DNA from: DATBJJ01 sp963750915
GTDB lineage: Bacteria > Acidobacteriota > Vicinamibacteria > Vicinamibacterales > 2-12-FULL-66-21
DNA: 64,000 nucleotides
NCBI GenBank assembly: GCA_963750915.1
Contig: CAVVSF010000005.1
Coordinates: 310,001 to 374,000, forward strand
Direction of reading: 5' to 3'
The notes below the pieces were generated by a model, which had not been told where the DNA came from, did not search any database, and saw only the letters and a program-made list of their open reading frames with translations. Position 1 is the stretch's first letter. Every line of letters begins with the position of its first letter. Below are positions 8,723 through 17,695 of this stretch, piece by piece. The position numbers and the translations under genes are program-made.

Positions 8723-9800
8723 TATTGTTCGTGTCCAGATTGGCGACGTACCGCTCGTACGCCTTCCGCAGCTCCTCGTTCTTCCAGACAATGATGGCCT
8801 GGCGCCGGACGCGATCGAGGAACTTCCGCATTTCCGAGCTGGCGCGCTGCTGGTAGACGCGATCCGCGACGAGGTCGCGGACGCTGTCGAACGATCGGAC
8901 CCCGGCCGGCTTCGAGGTTTCGAGCTTCAGGATCTGGTAGCCGCGTGACGATCGCAGCGGCTGGGTGATGTCACCCGGTTTCATCGCTTCGAGCGTCTTC
9001 TGCAGATCCTGCGACAGCTCGGTGGCGGCGATCGGACCGATCAACCCGCCGTTGGCCTTCGACGCCCCGGCCGAAACCTCGCCGGCAACTTTGGCGAAGT
9101 CCTCGCCCGCGGCCAGCCGCGCCCGTACGTCCGCCGCCTTCTTCGCCGCCTCGTCGTCGCGGCCGACGCTGACCATCGGCTTCCCCTGCTGGTTGACGGT
9201 CGGCACTTCGATCAGGATCTCGCGCAGCGTCACCGTTGCCGGTTCGGCGAATTCCTTCTGGTTCACCTGGTAGTACTGCTTCGCCTCTTCCTCGGTGATC
9301 TGGAGCTTGCCGCCGAACTCATCGCGCTGGACTTCCTGCAGCAGGAACTGCCGCTCGACGTTCTTGCGCAGATCGCTGATCGTCATCCCTTCCTGCTTCA
9401 GGGCGTCCAGGAATCGCTTCTCGTCCTCGAGTCCCTGGTCCTTGCGCATCGACGTCAGCCAGCGATTGAACTGCTCGTCATTGAGCTTCATGCCCTTCTC
9501 GCGACCGAGCTGGGTCAGGAGGAGCTCGTCGATGGCGTTGGCGAGGATCTGCGGCGTCACGTCGGCGAGCGCCTTCTTCAGCTGCTCGTCGTTCTTGAGC
9601 ACTTCGGGGTTGACCTGCTTCTGTCGCAGCGCGGCAATCTGCCGCTCCTCGAGTTCGCTCTTAGTGATGATGTCGCCGTTCACCTTCACGAGCACCTGCT
9701 CGACGACGACGACCTGCGATGCCTGGCCGTAAGCCGTCGCGACGGCGCCGAGGGTGAGCGCGCCCGCCAGGCAGAGGCCGGCAATTCTGAGTTTCAGCAT
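8715..9800 (-). CDS. SurA-like periplasmic peptidyl-prolyl cis-trans isomerase
   Basis: This 361-residue protein has an N-terminal signal peptide (LRIAGLCLAGALTLGAVATAYGQ). A SurA-type chaperone domain follows, starting VLVKVNGDIITKSELEERQI. One parvulin rotamase domain spans roughly residues 190-300 (VTLREILIEVP, GEDFAKVAGEVS, GGLIGPI, SRGYQILKLE). It probably assists folding of exported and outer-membrane proteins in the periplasm. E. coli SurA has two parvulin domains and this has one, which is common outside Proteobacteria. It is downstream of mfd with a 35-nt gap and overlaps the nusG-like gene at its 3' end. Confidence 0.88.
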   Translation of the reverse strand: MLKLRIAGLCLAGALTLGAVATAYGQASQVVVVEQVLVKVNGDIITKSELEERQIAALRQKQVNPEVLKNDEQLKKALADVTPQILANAIDELLLTQLGREKGMKLNDEQFNRWLTSMRKDQGLEDEKRFLDALKQEGMTISDLRKNVERQFLLQEVQRDEFGGKLQITEEEAKQYYQVNQKEFAEPATVTLREILIEVPTVNQQGKPMVSVGRDDEAAKKAADVRARLAAGEDFAKVAGEVSAGASKANGGLIGPIAATELSQDLQKTLEAMKPGDITQPLRSSRGYQILKLETSKPAGVRSFDSVRDLVADRVYQQRASSEMRKFLDRVRRQAIIVWKNEELRKAYERYVANLDTNNIG

Positions 9801-9835
9801 TTCTGGTTCACCTAACTATCTTTGAACACAATATT

Positions 9836-12800
9836 TTAGCCGATCCCGTCGGCGCCGCTCAACTGCCGGAGCAAACCCCCGAGCCGGGCGAACAGCCCGC
9901 CTTCGGCCCGCGGATCCTCCTTCGCCGGGCGCAGGATCTGCTCCCGCGAGAAGCCCGCCGACACGTCTCCGGATTTCGCCCGGGCGGCCCACCAGGACCC
10001 CTGCGCCACCGGGTCGCCCCCCTTCTTCGGCCTGCCAACCGGCGTTTTCGCAACAGGTTGGGGCCGGACCGGCTCGGGGCGCTTCGCCGCCTTTTCCGCC
10101 GCCTTCAGGTTCAGCTTCAGCGTCGCCGGCGGCAGGAGGACGACGTCGCCGCGCTCCTCTATGATCTTGAGCAGCCAGGCGGGATCGAGCTTGGCGTCGG
10201 GCCTGAACTTTAGGACGACGGTCGGGCCATCCCGGTCGATCGATTCGACACGGATCTGGTCCGCCATCAGGCGAATCGAGGCGAACTCTGCCAGATTGAG
10301 GACCGAGTCGGGCGGTGGACCGTAGCGATCGCGGACCTCGTCCATGATCCGATCGAGCTCTTCCGCCGTCCGCACCGCCGCCACCCGGCGGTAGACGGTC
10401 AGGCGCTGGTTCATGTCCGGGATGTAGGTCTCGTCCACCCGCAGGTCGACCCGCAGGTTGACCGTGGCGCGGAGATCGTCCTCGATCTCCTCGCCCTTCA
10501 GTTCCTTTATCGTCTGCTCGAGCAGCTTCATGTACATGTCGAAGCCGACGGCTTCGATGTGGCCGCTCTGTTCGCCGCCGAGGAGGTTGCCGGCGCCGCG
10601 AATCTCGAGGTCGAGCGCGGCGACCCTGAAGCCGCTGCCGAGGTCGCTGAACTCACGGATCGCCGCCAGCCGCTTCTTCGCCACCGGCGAGAGCGCTTCT
10701 TCCGGCGGGATCAGCAGGTAGGCGTAGGCCCGGCGATCGGATCGCCCGACGCGGCCGCGCAGCTGATAGAGCTGCGACAGGCCGTAGCGATCGGCGCGAT
10801 TGACGATGATGGTGTTGGCGTTCGAGATGTCGAGGCCGTTCTCGATGATCGTCGTCGCCAGCAGCACGTCGTACTTGTGCGCGACGAAGTCGACCATGAC
10901 GCGCTCGAGCTCGTCCTCGCCCATCTGGCCGTGGGCGACCGCCATCCGCACTTCCGGCACCAGCCGCGTGATCAGGTTGCCGAGCGAGTAGATCGACTCG
11001 ACCCGGTTGTGGACGAAGTAGATCTGGCCGCCGCGTTCCATCTCGGTCCGGATCGCGCGCGAGATCACCGCCTGGTCGAACTTGACGACGTTGGTCTGGA
11101 TCGAGAGTCGATCGCGCGGCGGCGTCTCGATGATCGACATGTCGCGGATGCCCGCCAGCGACATGTTCAAGGTTCGCGGAATCGGCGTCGCCGTCATCGT
11201 CAGGACGTCGACGCGCTTGCGCATCTGCTTGATGCGCTCCTTGTGGGCGACGCCAAAGCGCTGTTCCTCGTCGACGACGAGCAGGCCGAGATCCCGGAAG
11301 GCGACGTCCTTCGACAGCAGCCGGTGGGTGCCGACCACGACTTCGACCTTGCCCGCCGCCAGGTCTTCGAGCACGACCTTCTGCTCCGCCTTGGTGCGGA
11401 AGCGGCTCAGCATCTCGGTCTTCACCGGAAACGCCGCAAAGCGATCCTTGAGCGTCTTGAGATGCTGGAACGCCAGCACGGTCGTCGGCGCGAGGAACGC
11501 GACCTGCTTGCCATCCATCACCGCTTTGAAGGCGGCGCGCATCGCGACTTCGGTCTTACCGTAGCCGACGTCGCCGCAGAGCAGCCGGTCCATCGTCGAC
11601 GGCGTTTCCATGTCGCCCTTGATGTCGGCGATCGCGGTCTTCTGATCGACGGTCAGCTCCCACTCGAACGCATCCTCGAATTCCTGCTGCCAGTGCGTGT
11701 CGGCCGAGAAAGCGTGGCCGGGGACGGCCTTGCGGGCGGCGTAGAGCTTCAACAGCTCCTCGGCCATGTCGCGCATCGCTTTCTTGACGCGCGTCTTCGC
11801 CTTTTCCCATGTCGTGCCGCCGAGGCGGTCGAGCGCCGGGCGGTTGGCGCCGCTGAACTTCTGCACCAGGTCGAGCCGCTCGACCGGGACGAAGAGCTTG
11901 TCCTCCGCGGCGTAGCGGAGCTCCATGAACTCCTGGTGGTCGAGGCCGACCGAGATGCGTTTGAGGCCGACGAACTGACCGATGCCGTGGTCGACGTGGA
12001 CGACGAGGTCGCCCGCCTTCAGATCTCTGAAGTCCGACAGGAACGTCCGGGTGGCAGAGCGGCGGCGCTCGTGCACCTTGCGCTCTTCCTCGAAGACGTC
12101 GGTCTCGGCCCAGAGCTGAAGCTGCGCCTCCGGCAGGCGGAAGCCGCGGCTCAGATGACCGACGCCGACCACCACCGCGGCGGCATGGCCATCGGTCGCG
12201 CCCTCGGCCGCAACCGCGAAGATGTCGTAATCGGCGAGCAGCTCGATCGTTCGCTCGGCGCGGCCGGCTGAATGCGCGATGAAGACCATCGTGTCGCCGC
12301 GCTCGCGGCCGCGGCGGATCTCTTCGACCCACTCGGGCACGCGCCCGGAGTACTCGAGCGACGGCTGGCAGGCGATGTGGACCGCGTCCGTATCGCCGAG
12401 GGCGAGGCTCTCGAGCGCGGTCGCGCCCGACAGCCACGAGGCGACGGCATCCCACTCCAGCAGCAGTTCGGACGGCGGCGCCGCGCGCAGTCCTTTCGCG
12501 GTTGCTTCCTGGAAGCTGGCGTCCACCTGGTCGCGCACCTTGCGGCCCTGGGCGTCAACCTCGTCCGGCTCGACGACGAACAGCGACGGCTGGGCCGACG
12601 CGACGTAGTCGGTGATGGTGGAGGAGCGGTCGAGATCCTCGGGATCGCCCGGCAGTTCCTGCAGCGGCGCAATCGCCGCCTGATCCAGTTCCACCGCCGA
12701 TCGCTGCGTCGCCGGGTCGTAGGCGCGAATCGATTCGACCGTGTCGCCGACGAACTCGATCCGGATCGGCTGTAGCGCGCCGGCGGGATAGAAATCGACG

Positions 12801-13366
12801 ACGCCGCCGCGAACGCAGAACTCGCCTGATTCATCGACCGGATCCTGGCGGGTGTATCCCGCCTCCGCCAGCACGTCGGCGAGCGCCGTCGGCGGAATGT
12901 CCAGTCCGGGCTTGAGGACGAGCGCCGTGCGCAGCAGTCGATCGGGTTGACTCAGCCGCGGCAGGAGCGAAGCGGCGGACGCGATGACGATGCGGGCGTG
13001 CCCGGCGGCGATCGCGTGCAGCGCCCGGGCCCGCGCCGACGTGATGTCGAAGTGCGGTTTCAGGCCGCGGTACGGATCGACTTCCTGCGACGGAAACGGC
13101 AGGACCGCGCGTTCGACCTCGGCGTCCGACACGCCTTCGAGCGCCGCCAGGAAGAAGCGCGCGTCCATCGTCATCCGCTCGACGTGCGCGTCGGTCGGCA
13201 CGACCAGCACCGTCAGGGTCCTGGCCGCGGAAGCGGCAGTCGCCATCGACATTGCCGACGGCGTCAGGCCGGTGATGCGTCGGGCGGGCACACCCATCCC
13301 GAGGCGGCCGGCGGCCGACTTCAGCACTGCGCGAAGCGTCAGGGAACTCGATGTGTAGGAGGACAC
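9836..13366 (-). CDS. mfd: transcription-repair coupling factor
   Basis: This 1176-residue ATP-dependent translocase removes stalled RNA polymerase and recruits UvrA to template-strand damage. The N-terminal UvrB-like module includes FPSQEVDPYRGLKPH and RGGVVDFYPAG. The RNA-polymerase-interacting domain begins near GDLVVHVDHGIGQFVGL. The RecG-like motor has Walker A CGDVGYGKTEVAMRAAF, the DEEQ box in VVDEEQRFGV and motif III TMTATPIPRTL. The C-terminal TRCF domain follows (LRATVNLRVDLRVDETYIPD). After that an extra tail of about 100 residues, Lys/Pro-rich and then KSGDVSAGFSREQILRP, is not part of the usual domain set. The size otherwise matches the family. Confidence 0.97.
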   Translation of the reverse strand: MSSYTSSSLTLRAVLKSAAGRLGMGVPARRITGLTPSAMSMATAASAARTLTVLVVPTDAHVERMTMDARFFLAALEGVSDAEVERAVLPFPSQEVDPYRGLKPHFDITSARARALHAIAAGHARIVIASAASLLPRLSQPDRLLRTALVLKPGLDIPPTALADVLAEAGYTRQDPVDESGEFCVRGGVVDFYPAGALQPIRIEFVGDTVESIRAYDPATQRSAVELDQAAIAPLQELPGDPEDLDRSSTITDYVASAQPSLFVVEPDEVDAQGRKVRDQVDASFQEATAKGLRAAPPSELLLEWDAVASWLSGATALESLALGDTDAVHIACQPSLEYSGRVPEWVEEIRRGRERGDTMVFIAHSAGRAERTIELLADYDIFAVAAEGATDGHAAAVVVGVGHLSRGFRLPEAQLQLWAETDVFEEERKVHERRRSATRTFLSDFRDLKAGDLVVHVDHGIGQFVGLKRISVGLDHQEFMELRYAAEDKLFVPVERLDLVQKFSGANRPALDRLGGTTWEKAKTRVKKAMRDMAEELLKLYAARKAVPGHAFSADTHWQQEFEDAFEWELTVDQKTAIADIKGDMETPSTMDRLLCGDVGYGKTEVAMRAAFKAVMDGKQVAFLAPTTVLAFQHLKTLKDRFAAFPVKTEMLSRFRTKAEQKVVLEDLAAGKVEVVVGTHRLLSKDVAFRDLGLLVVDEEQRFGVAHKERIKQMRKRVDVLTMTATPIPRTLNMSLAGIRDMSIIETPPRDRLSIQTNVVKFDQAVISRAIRTEMERGGQIYFVHNRVESIYSLGNLITRLVPEVRMAVAHGQMGEDELERVMVDFVAHKYDVLLATTIIENGLDISNANTIIVNRADRYGLSQLYQLRGRVGRSDRRAYAYLLIPPEEALSPVAKKRLAAIREFSDLGSGFRVAALDLEIRGAGNLLGGEQSGHIEAVGFDMYMKLLEQTIKELKGEEIEDDLRATVNLRVDLRVDETYIPDMNQRLTVYRRVAAVRTAEELDRIMDEVRDRYGPPPDSVLNLAEFASIRLMADQIRVESIDRDGPTVVLKFRPDAKLDPAWLLKIIEERGDVVLLPPATLKLNLKAAEKAAKRPEPVRPQPVAKTPVGRPKKGGDPVAQGSWWAARAKSGDVSAGFSREQILRPAKEDPRAEGGLFARLGGLLRQLSGADGIG

Positions 13367-13502
13367 TCTCTGTGCGGCCCTCTTCGGAGGCGCGAATCCT
13401 TCATTTTACCCCGAGGCTGGTCGCGCACCTACGGCTCAGCTTTTGTTCCCGACGGCAAAGGCCTAGACTCGCGATCATCCGGACACCCCCAGGAGGTGTT
13501 GC

Positions 13503-13682
13503 ATGGCGAAAGTGCTGAAGTGCGCTGACCTGATGCCTGGCTGCGACAAGGTGATCGTGGGGAAAGACGCGGATGAAGTCTTCGCGAAGGCGGAAGCGCA
13601 CGCGCGCAAGGAACACAACATGACGATCATTCCGCCGAACATCGTCAGTCAGATCGAGGCGGCGATCAAGGAACGGGCCTGA
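13503..13682 (+). CDS. DUF1059-family small protein
   Basis: This 59-residue protein begins MAKVLKCADLMPGCDKVIVG and ends near the second conserved block EHNMTIIPPNIVSQIEAAI. The spacing of KCxDLxPGC and an Asp/Glu-rich middle with HARKEHN matches the DUF1059 family, whose function is unknown. A perfect AGGAGGTG site lies four bases before the ATG. The gene stands alone on the plus strand between mfd and the permease remnant, facing opposite to both neighbours, so it probably has its own promoter in the 136-nt gap upstream. Confidence 0.88.
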   Translation: MAKVLKCADLMPGCDKVIVGKDADEVFAKAEAHARKEHNMTIIPPNIVSQIEAAIKERA

Positions 13683-13708
13683 CCGCGGGCGCCGGCGCTC
13701 GAGGCTCG

Positions 13709-14110
13709 TCAGTCCGCTCGCAGCGTGATCGCCGGATCGATCCTGAGGGCGCGTCGCGCCGGCACCCAGGTCGCCAGGAGCGCCGCCGCAATCAGGATGG
13801 CCGAGATGGACAGATAGGTGATGGCGTCGAACGGCGTGAGGCCGTAGAGGAAGCGACGCAGCAGCAGCGCGGCAGCGGACGACAGCAGGAGGCCGGCGCC
13901 GAGGCCGAGGAGCAGCGGTACGCGTGCGCCGCCGATGACCGTCCACACGATCTGCGGCGCCTGAGCACCGAGCGCCATCCGCACACCAATCTCGCGGCGC
14001 CGTTCTTCGACCGCATAGGCGAAGACGCCAAAGGCGCCGACAGTCGCGAGGATCAGCGCGAGCAGACCAACCCCCGATGCGAATCGGCTCGGCCGGGATG
14101 GTCCGGGAGC
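13709..14110 (-). pseudogene. C-terminal stump of an FtsX/MacB-like ABC permease
   Basis: The readable segment of about 133 residues matches the last part of acidobacterial FtsX-like permeases: LILATVGAFGVFAYAVEERR, then REIGVRMALGAQ, two membrane segments and the ending WVPARRALRIDPAITLRAD. It has no start. It begins immediately after, and in the same frame as, the hldE2 stop codon. The MacB core domain and the earlier membrane helices that make up the first several hundred residues are missing. It is best read as a deletion remnant left when hldE2 became joined to this site. Confidence 0.8.
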
Positions 14111-14608
14111 CTAGCGAGAGAGCCGTCGAATCCGCTCGACGATCGAGGTCGTGGAGTAGCCCTCCTCGACGGGGACGCGGACGACGCGGCCGTTGCGCGC
14201 TTCGACGGTGTCGCGGCCGACGATGCGATCGGCGGCCCAGTCGGCGCCCTTGACCAGGACATCCGGCTGGAGCGCAGCGATGATCTCCGCCGGCGTGTCC
14301 TCGTCGAAGATGACGACGGCATCGACGGCCGCCAGCGCGAGGAGAAGCTCCGCCCGCTCCGCCTGCGGCGTGATCGGCTTGCCCGGGCCCTTGTTGCGGC
14401 CGACCGACGCGTCGCCGTTCAGCCCGACGATCAGCGCGTCGCCGAGCGTGCGCGCGACCTCCAGATAGCGCACGTGCCCGGGGTGGAGCAGATCGAAGGC
14501 GCCGTTGGTGAAAACCACCGTTTTCGACGCGGCGCGCAGGGCAGCAGCCAGCGCCGCCGCCGCCTCGCGCGAGAGGAGCCGCTCCGTCCCGCCCGCCTCG
14601 ACCTTCAC
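14111..14608 (-). CDS. hldE2 (rfaE2): D-glycero-beta-D-manno-heptose 1-phosphate adenylyltransferase
   Basis: This 165-residue nucleotidyltransferase makes ADP-heptose for lipopolysaccharide core or glycan synthesis. It has the signature VVFTNGAFDLLHPGHVRYL with the HxGH motif. Downstream it has LIVGLNGDASVGRNKG, DVLVKGADW and the closing YSTTSIVERIR, equivalent to the ISTT motif. It corresponds to the C-terminal half of fused HldE; the kinase half is not in the window. The GTG start at 14608 overlaps the upstream ABC ATPase stop (GTGA). A frame running further upstream lies inside the ATPase gene and is ignored. The operon context with a polysaccharide exporter fits an envelope role. Confidence 0.92.
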   Translation of the reverse strand: MKVEAGGTERLLSREAAAALAAALRAASKTVVFTNGAFDLLHPGHVRYLEVARTLGDALIVGLNGDASVGRNKGPGKPITPQAERAELLLALAAVDAVVIFDEDTPAEIIAALQPDVLVKGADWAADRIVGRDTVEARNGRVVRVPVEEGYSTTSIVERIRRLSR

Positions 14609-15951
14609 GATTCGTCCGCCCGCGTGAAGCGCATCGACTCCGAGAACTGCCACGTGTGCCGCGGCCTGTAGATGCCGACGTCCTTGGTGCGGGACTTGAC
14701 GCGGAACGTGTGCAGCAGCCGGTGATAGTCGTACGGGTAGCCGTCGACCTTGTGCACCGCGACGTCGAGCTTGTAGGTCCCCTCGACGAGGTCGAGGCTC
14801 TCAATCGAGAAGACCGCCTCGGCGTCGCCGAAGATCCGCTGGCCCTTCAGCTCCTCGATCGACGTGTTGGTACCGTAGCAGCAGAGGCCCTCGGCGTTGA
14901 AGATGCCGACGCCGACGACGAAGTCCTCGATCGCCACCGGCGCGCGCAGCCGCATCCTGACGTCGAGCCGGTCGCCGCTGTGGAAGACGTGGGCGCGCTC
15001 GCCGTCAGGACCGACGAGCGCGACGTCGGTGATCTCGATCTCCCGCGATCCCCAGCGGCCCTCGGTGGCGCGGAACATGTCGACCGGGTTGGTCGCGGTC
15101 TCGAGCGGATTGTCGGGCAGCACCGCGGCGGCGGGCTCGTCCGGCGAGATCGCTATCGCCGTTTCCTGCGCCCTGGCATCGCCGGCCGCCAGCTGCTCTT
15201 CCTCGCTGGCTTCGACGTCGGTGATATAGGCGCCGACGACCCGCTTCGGATCGCCCATGCCCTTGACCGCGCCACCGTCCATCCACAGCGCCTCGTCGCA
15301 GAAGCGCTCGACCAGGCCGAGCGAGTGGGTGACCAGGAGGATCGTCTTGCCGCGGCGCTTGAACTCGGCGAACTTGTCGAGGCACTTGTGGGTGAAGCCC
15401 TCGTCGCCGACGGCGAGCACTTCGTCGACGAGCAGGACGTCCGGGTCGACGTGGATCGCGACGGCAAAGCCGAGCCGCATGTACATGCCGGAGGAATAGG
15501 TCTTCACCGGCGCGTCGATGAACTCCGCCATCTCGGCGAACTCGACGATCTCGTCGAAACGGCGCGTGATCTCCTTCTTTGTCAGGCCGAGCATGATGCC
15601 GTTGATGAAGACGTTCTCGCGCCCGGAGATCTCGGGATGGAAGCCGGCGCCGAGCTCGATCAGCGCCGAGATCCGCCCGCGCACCACGACCTCGCCGACG
15701 CTCGGCTTGGTGATGCCCGCCACCAGCTTGAGCAGCGTGCTCTTGCCGGATCCGTTGCGTCCGATCACGCCCAGCGTGCGCCCGGCCGGTACCGTGAACG
15801 AGACGTTCCGCACCGCCGGAAACACGTCGTCCGGCTTGAGGTCGCGGATCAGGCTGCCGGACAGCAGCGCGCTCTTCAGCGTCGCGAACTGGCGCCGCCG
15901 GTTGTAGCGCTGGTAGACCTTCGAAACGTCGGTGAGCTGGATGGCGTTCAT
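14605..15951 (-). CDS. polysaccharide/O-antigen ABC exporter, ATP-binding subunit (Wzt-like)
   Basis: This 448-residue protein starts at MNAIQLTDVSKVYQ. The ATPase domain has Walker A GVIGRNGSGKSTLL, signature YSSGMYMRLGFA, Walker B PDVLLVDEVLAVGD and an H-loop at LLVTHS. The ISGREN and ELGAGFHPE motifs are typical of Wzt/TagH-type exporters. After about residue 250 comes a C-terminal beta-sandwich domain (Wzt-C-like) with RLDVRMRLRAPVAIEDFVVG and GICNAEG-type sequence, which in Wzt homologues binds the glycan. A longer frame to 16017 would add residues encoded by the intergenic heptamer repeat and is rejected. It pairs with the permease upstream. Confidence 0.92.
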   Translation of the reverse strand: MNAIQLTDVSKVYQRYNRRRQFATLKSALLSGSLIRDLKPDDVFPAVRNVSFTVPAGRTLGVIGRNGSGKSTLLKLVAGITKPSVGEVVVRGRISALIELGAGFHPEISGRENVFINGIMLGLTKKEITRRFDEIVEFAEMAEFIDAPVKTYSSGMYMRLGFAVAIHVDPDVLLVDEVLAVGDEGFTHKCLDKFAEFKRRGKTILLVTHSLGLVERFCDEALWMDGGAVKGMGDPKRVVGAYITDVEASEEEQLAAGDARAQETAIAISPDEPAAAVLPDNPLETATNPVDMFRATEGRWGSREIEITDVALVGPDGERAHVFHSGDRLDVRMRLRAPVAIEDFVVGVGIFNAEGLCCYGTNTSIEELKGQRIFGDAEAVFSIESLDLVEGTYKLDVAVHKVDGYPYDYHRLLHTFRVKSRTKDVGIYRPRHTWQFSESMRFTRADES

Positions 15952-15959
15952 GGCGTTCC

Positions 15960-16073
15960 GTGCCGGGGCTCGGGGCTCGCGGCTCGGGGCTCGAAAAGCT
16001 TCTCGATTCCGGGCCAACGACTTCGTTCAGGAGGAACTTCGAACCCCGAGCCCCGAGCCCCGAGCCCCGGCAC
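15960..16073. repeat. CGAGCCC heptamer inverted repeat between exporter genes
   Basis: The left arm (15960-15993) repeats GGGGCTC with period about 7. The right arm (16040-16073) repeats GAGCCCC. The outer 20 bases, 15960-15979 and 16054-16073, are perfect reverse complements, so the RNA could form a very stable hairpin between the permease and the ATPase. It could set the ratio of the two subunits. It is one member of a window-wide family. Confidence 0.85.
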
Positions 16074-16874
16074 TTAGACTTCCTCCGCAAACGTGTCCCG
16101 CAGCCGGTCGAACACGAAGTAGCCGAACAGGAAGAAGACGATGGAGATCGCGCCGAGCACGAGCAGCCAGAACGCGTGGCCGACCGGCCCGTTGAAGTAG
16201 AGGATCTCCTGGTATGTGATCGCGAGGTGCGTGAAGGGGTTGAGGTTCAGGTAGCGCATCACCCCGGGGTTGAGCTTGAGGATGTCCTGGTACGAGTAGA
16301 TGATCGGCGTCGCGAAAAACCAGAACGTCACCAGGTTCGAGAGGATATCGCGCAGGTCGCGGAAGTGCACGGTCAGCGCCGAGAGAATCAGCGCGAAGCC
16401 GAGCGTCAGGATCAACTGGATCAGCACGACGACGGGAAACCAGGCCAGCTCGTTCAGGTGCAGCGGTATCCCGGTATAGAGGATGAACCCGAGCAGGATC
16501 GGCAGCCCGAGGAAGAAGTGCACCATGTTGGCGAGCACGGTGACGATCGGCAGGACCTCGGCGGGGAAGAGCACCTTCTTGATGAGGTTGCCGCCGGAAA
16601 TCAGGACGCCGGACGACTCGAGCAGCGACGACGAGAACCACGTCCACGGCAGGATGCCGCAGAACATGAAGACCTCGTAGTGCGGCAGGCTCTCGCCCCC
16701 GCGCGGCAGGAAGTACTTGAAGACGAACGAATAGATCAGCAGCAGGAGCAGCGGGTTGACGAACGACCAGAAGAACCCGAGAACGGATCCGCGGTACCGT
16801 GCTTTGAGCTCGCGTGCGACCAGGCTTTGAATCAGGCCGCGGTAGCGCGTCAGGCGCGCCAGGTTATGGAACAT
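16074..16874 (-). CDS. polysaccharide ABC exporter, permease subunit (ABC-2, Wzm-like)
   Basis: This protein of about 266 residues begins MFHNLARLTRYRGLIQSLVA and carries the ABC-2 polysaccharide-export hallmark RELKARYRGSVLGFFWSFVN. Six hydrophobic spans are visible: LLLLLIYSFVF, FMFCGILPWTWF, ILLGFILY, VVVLIQLILTLGFALIL, FWFFATPIIY and LLVLGAISIVFFLFGYF. With the ATPase downstream it would export a lipid-linked polysaccharide across the inner membrane. The start chosen at 16874 overlaps the PP2C stop by 11 nt. An ATG at 16907 adds 11 residues (MTAAPTAPPRS) and is possible. Confidence 0.92.
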   Translation of the reverse strand: MFHNLARLTRYRGLIQSLVARELKARYRGSVLGFFWSFVNPLLLLLIYSFVFKYFLPRGGESLPHYEVFMFCGILPWTWFSSSLLESSGVLISGGNLIKKVLFPAEVLPIVTVLANMVHFFLGLPILLGFILYTGIPLHLNELAWFPVVVLIQLILTLGFALILSALTVHFRDLRDILSNLVTFWFFATPIIYSYQDILKLNPGVMRYLNLNPFTHLAITYQEILYFNGPVGHAFWLLVLGAISIVFFLFGYFVFDRLRDTFAEEV

Positions 16875-17682
16875 CGACCTCGGCGGCGCCGTCGGCGCGG
16901 CGGTCAAACTCGAGCACGAGCGCGGTGATGTTGTCGGGGCCGCCGCCGGCGTTGGCGGCGTCGATGAGCGCGCCGCAGATGTCCTGCAATGAGCGCGAGG
17001 TGTCGCCGAGGATCTCGGCGATCTGGCTGTCGGTGACGATAGCGAACAGCCCGTCCGAGCAGAGCAGATAGCGATCGCCGGGACTCGGCTGGACCTCGGT
17101 GACGTCGACTTCCGGATCCTCGCCGCCCGACAGCGCCCGCGTCACGACGTTGCGCCACGGGTGCTGCCGCGCCGCGCTCGGGCTCATCGTCCCGGCCCGG
17201 ACCTGCTCCTCGACCCACGAATGGTCGTGCGTCAACTGCTGCAGGCTGCCGTCGCGGAGGCAATAGACGCGGCTGTCGCCGACGTGGGCGACGCACCCGC
17301 TCCGGTTGCCGGTCAGGATCGCCGAAGCAGTCGTCGCCATGCCGCGCAGGTCGTTGACCTCGGCGATCTTCGACGCGATCTTGCGGTTGGCGAGCTTGAA
17401 GGCCGCCTTCAGGCGATTGGCTTCCAGGCTGAGCGAGGGTTCGAACGGGAACGGCCAGGTCCGGTTGCGGTCGGCGTGGGCGGTCTCGGCGATGAAGGAC
17501 TGAATCGCGTCGACGGCAACGCTGGACGCGACTTCGCCAGCGACGTGGCCGCCCATGCCGTCGGCGACGACAAAGAGGCCGATGTCGGCGCGCTCGCAGT
17601 GACTGTCTTCGTTGCTGGTCCGACGCAGGCCCTTGTCAGTGACGACGGCCCACTTGAACGACAGCGACGGCGTTTGGCTCAT
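16864..17682 (-). CDS. PP2C-family protein serine/threonine phosphatase
   Basis: This 272-residue enzyme has the metal-binding PP2C motifs in order: KGLRRTSNEDS, LFVVADGMGGHVAGE, ATTASAILTG, VAHVGDSRVYCLRDG, LLCSDGLFA and GGGPDNITALVLEF. It is soluble, with no membrane helix. It presumably reverses Ser/Thr phosphorylation by Hanks-type kinases, but no kinase partner is adjacent. It lies 13 nt after atpC and overlaps the exporter permease, so it is cotranscribed with ATP synthase and envelope export genes. Its in vivo target cannot be told from sequence. Confidence 0.94.
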   Translation of the reverse strand: MSQTPSLSFKWAVVTDKGLRRTSNEDSHCERADIGLFVVADGMGGHVAGEVASSVAVDAIQSFIAETAHADRNRTWPFPFEPSLSLEANRLKAAFKLANRKIASKIAEVNDLRGMATTASAILTGNRSGCVAHVGDSRVYCLRDGSLQQLTHDHSWVEEQVRAGTMSPSAARQHPWRNVVTRALSGGEDPEVDVTEVQPSPGDRYLLCSDGLFAIVTDSQIAEILGDTSRSLQDICGALIDAANAGGGPDNITALVLEFDRRADGAAEVDVP

Positions 17683-17695
17683 GGCCGGCGCGCCC

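Noticed and set aside
10559..12271. 570-residue plus-strand frame inside mfd
   Set aside because: Antisense shadow of mfd; no domain recognised.
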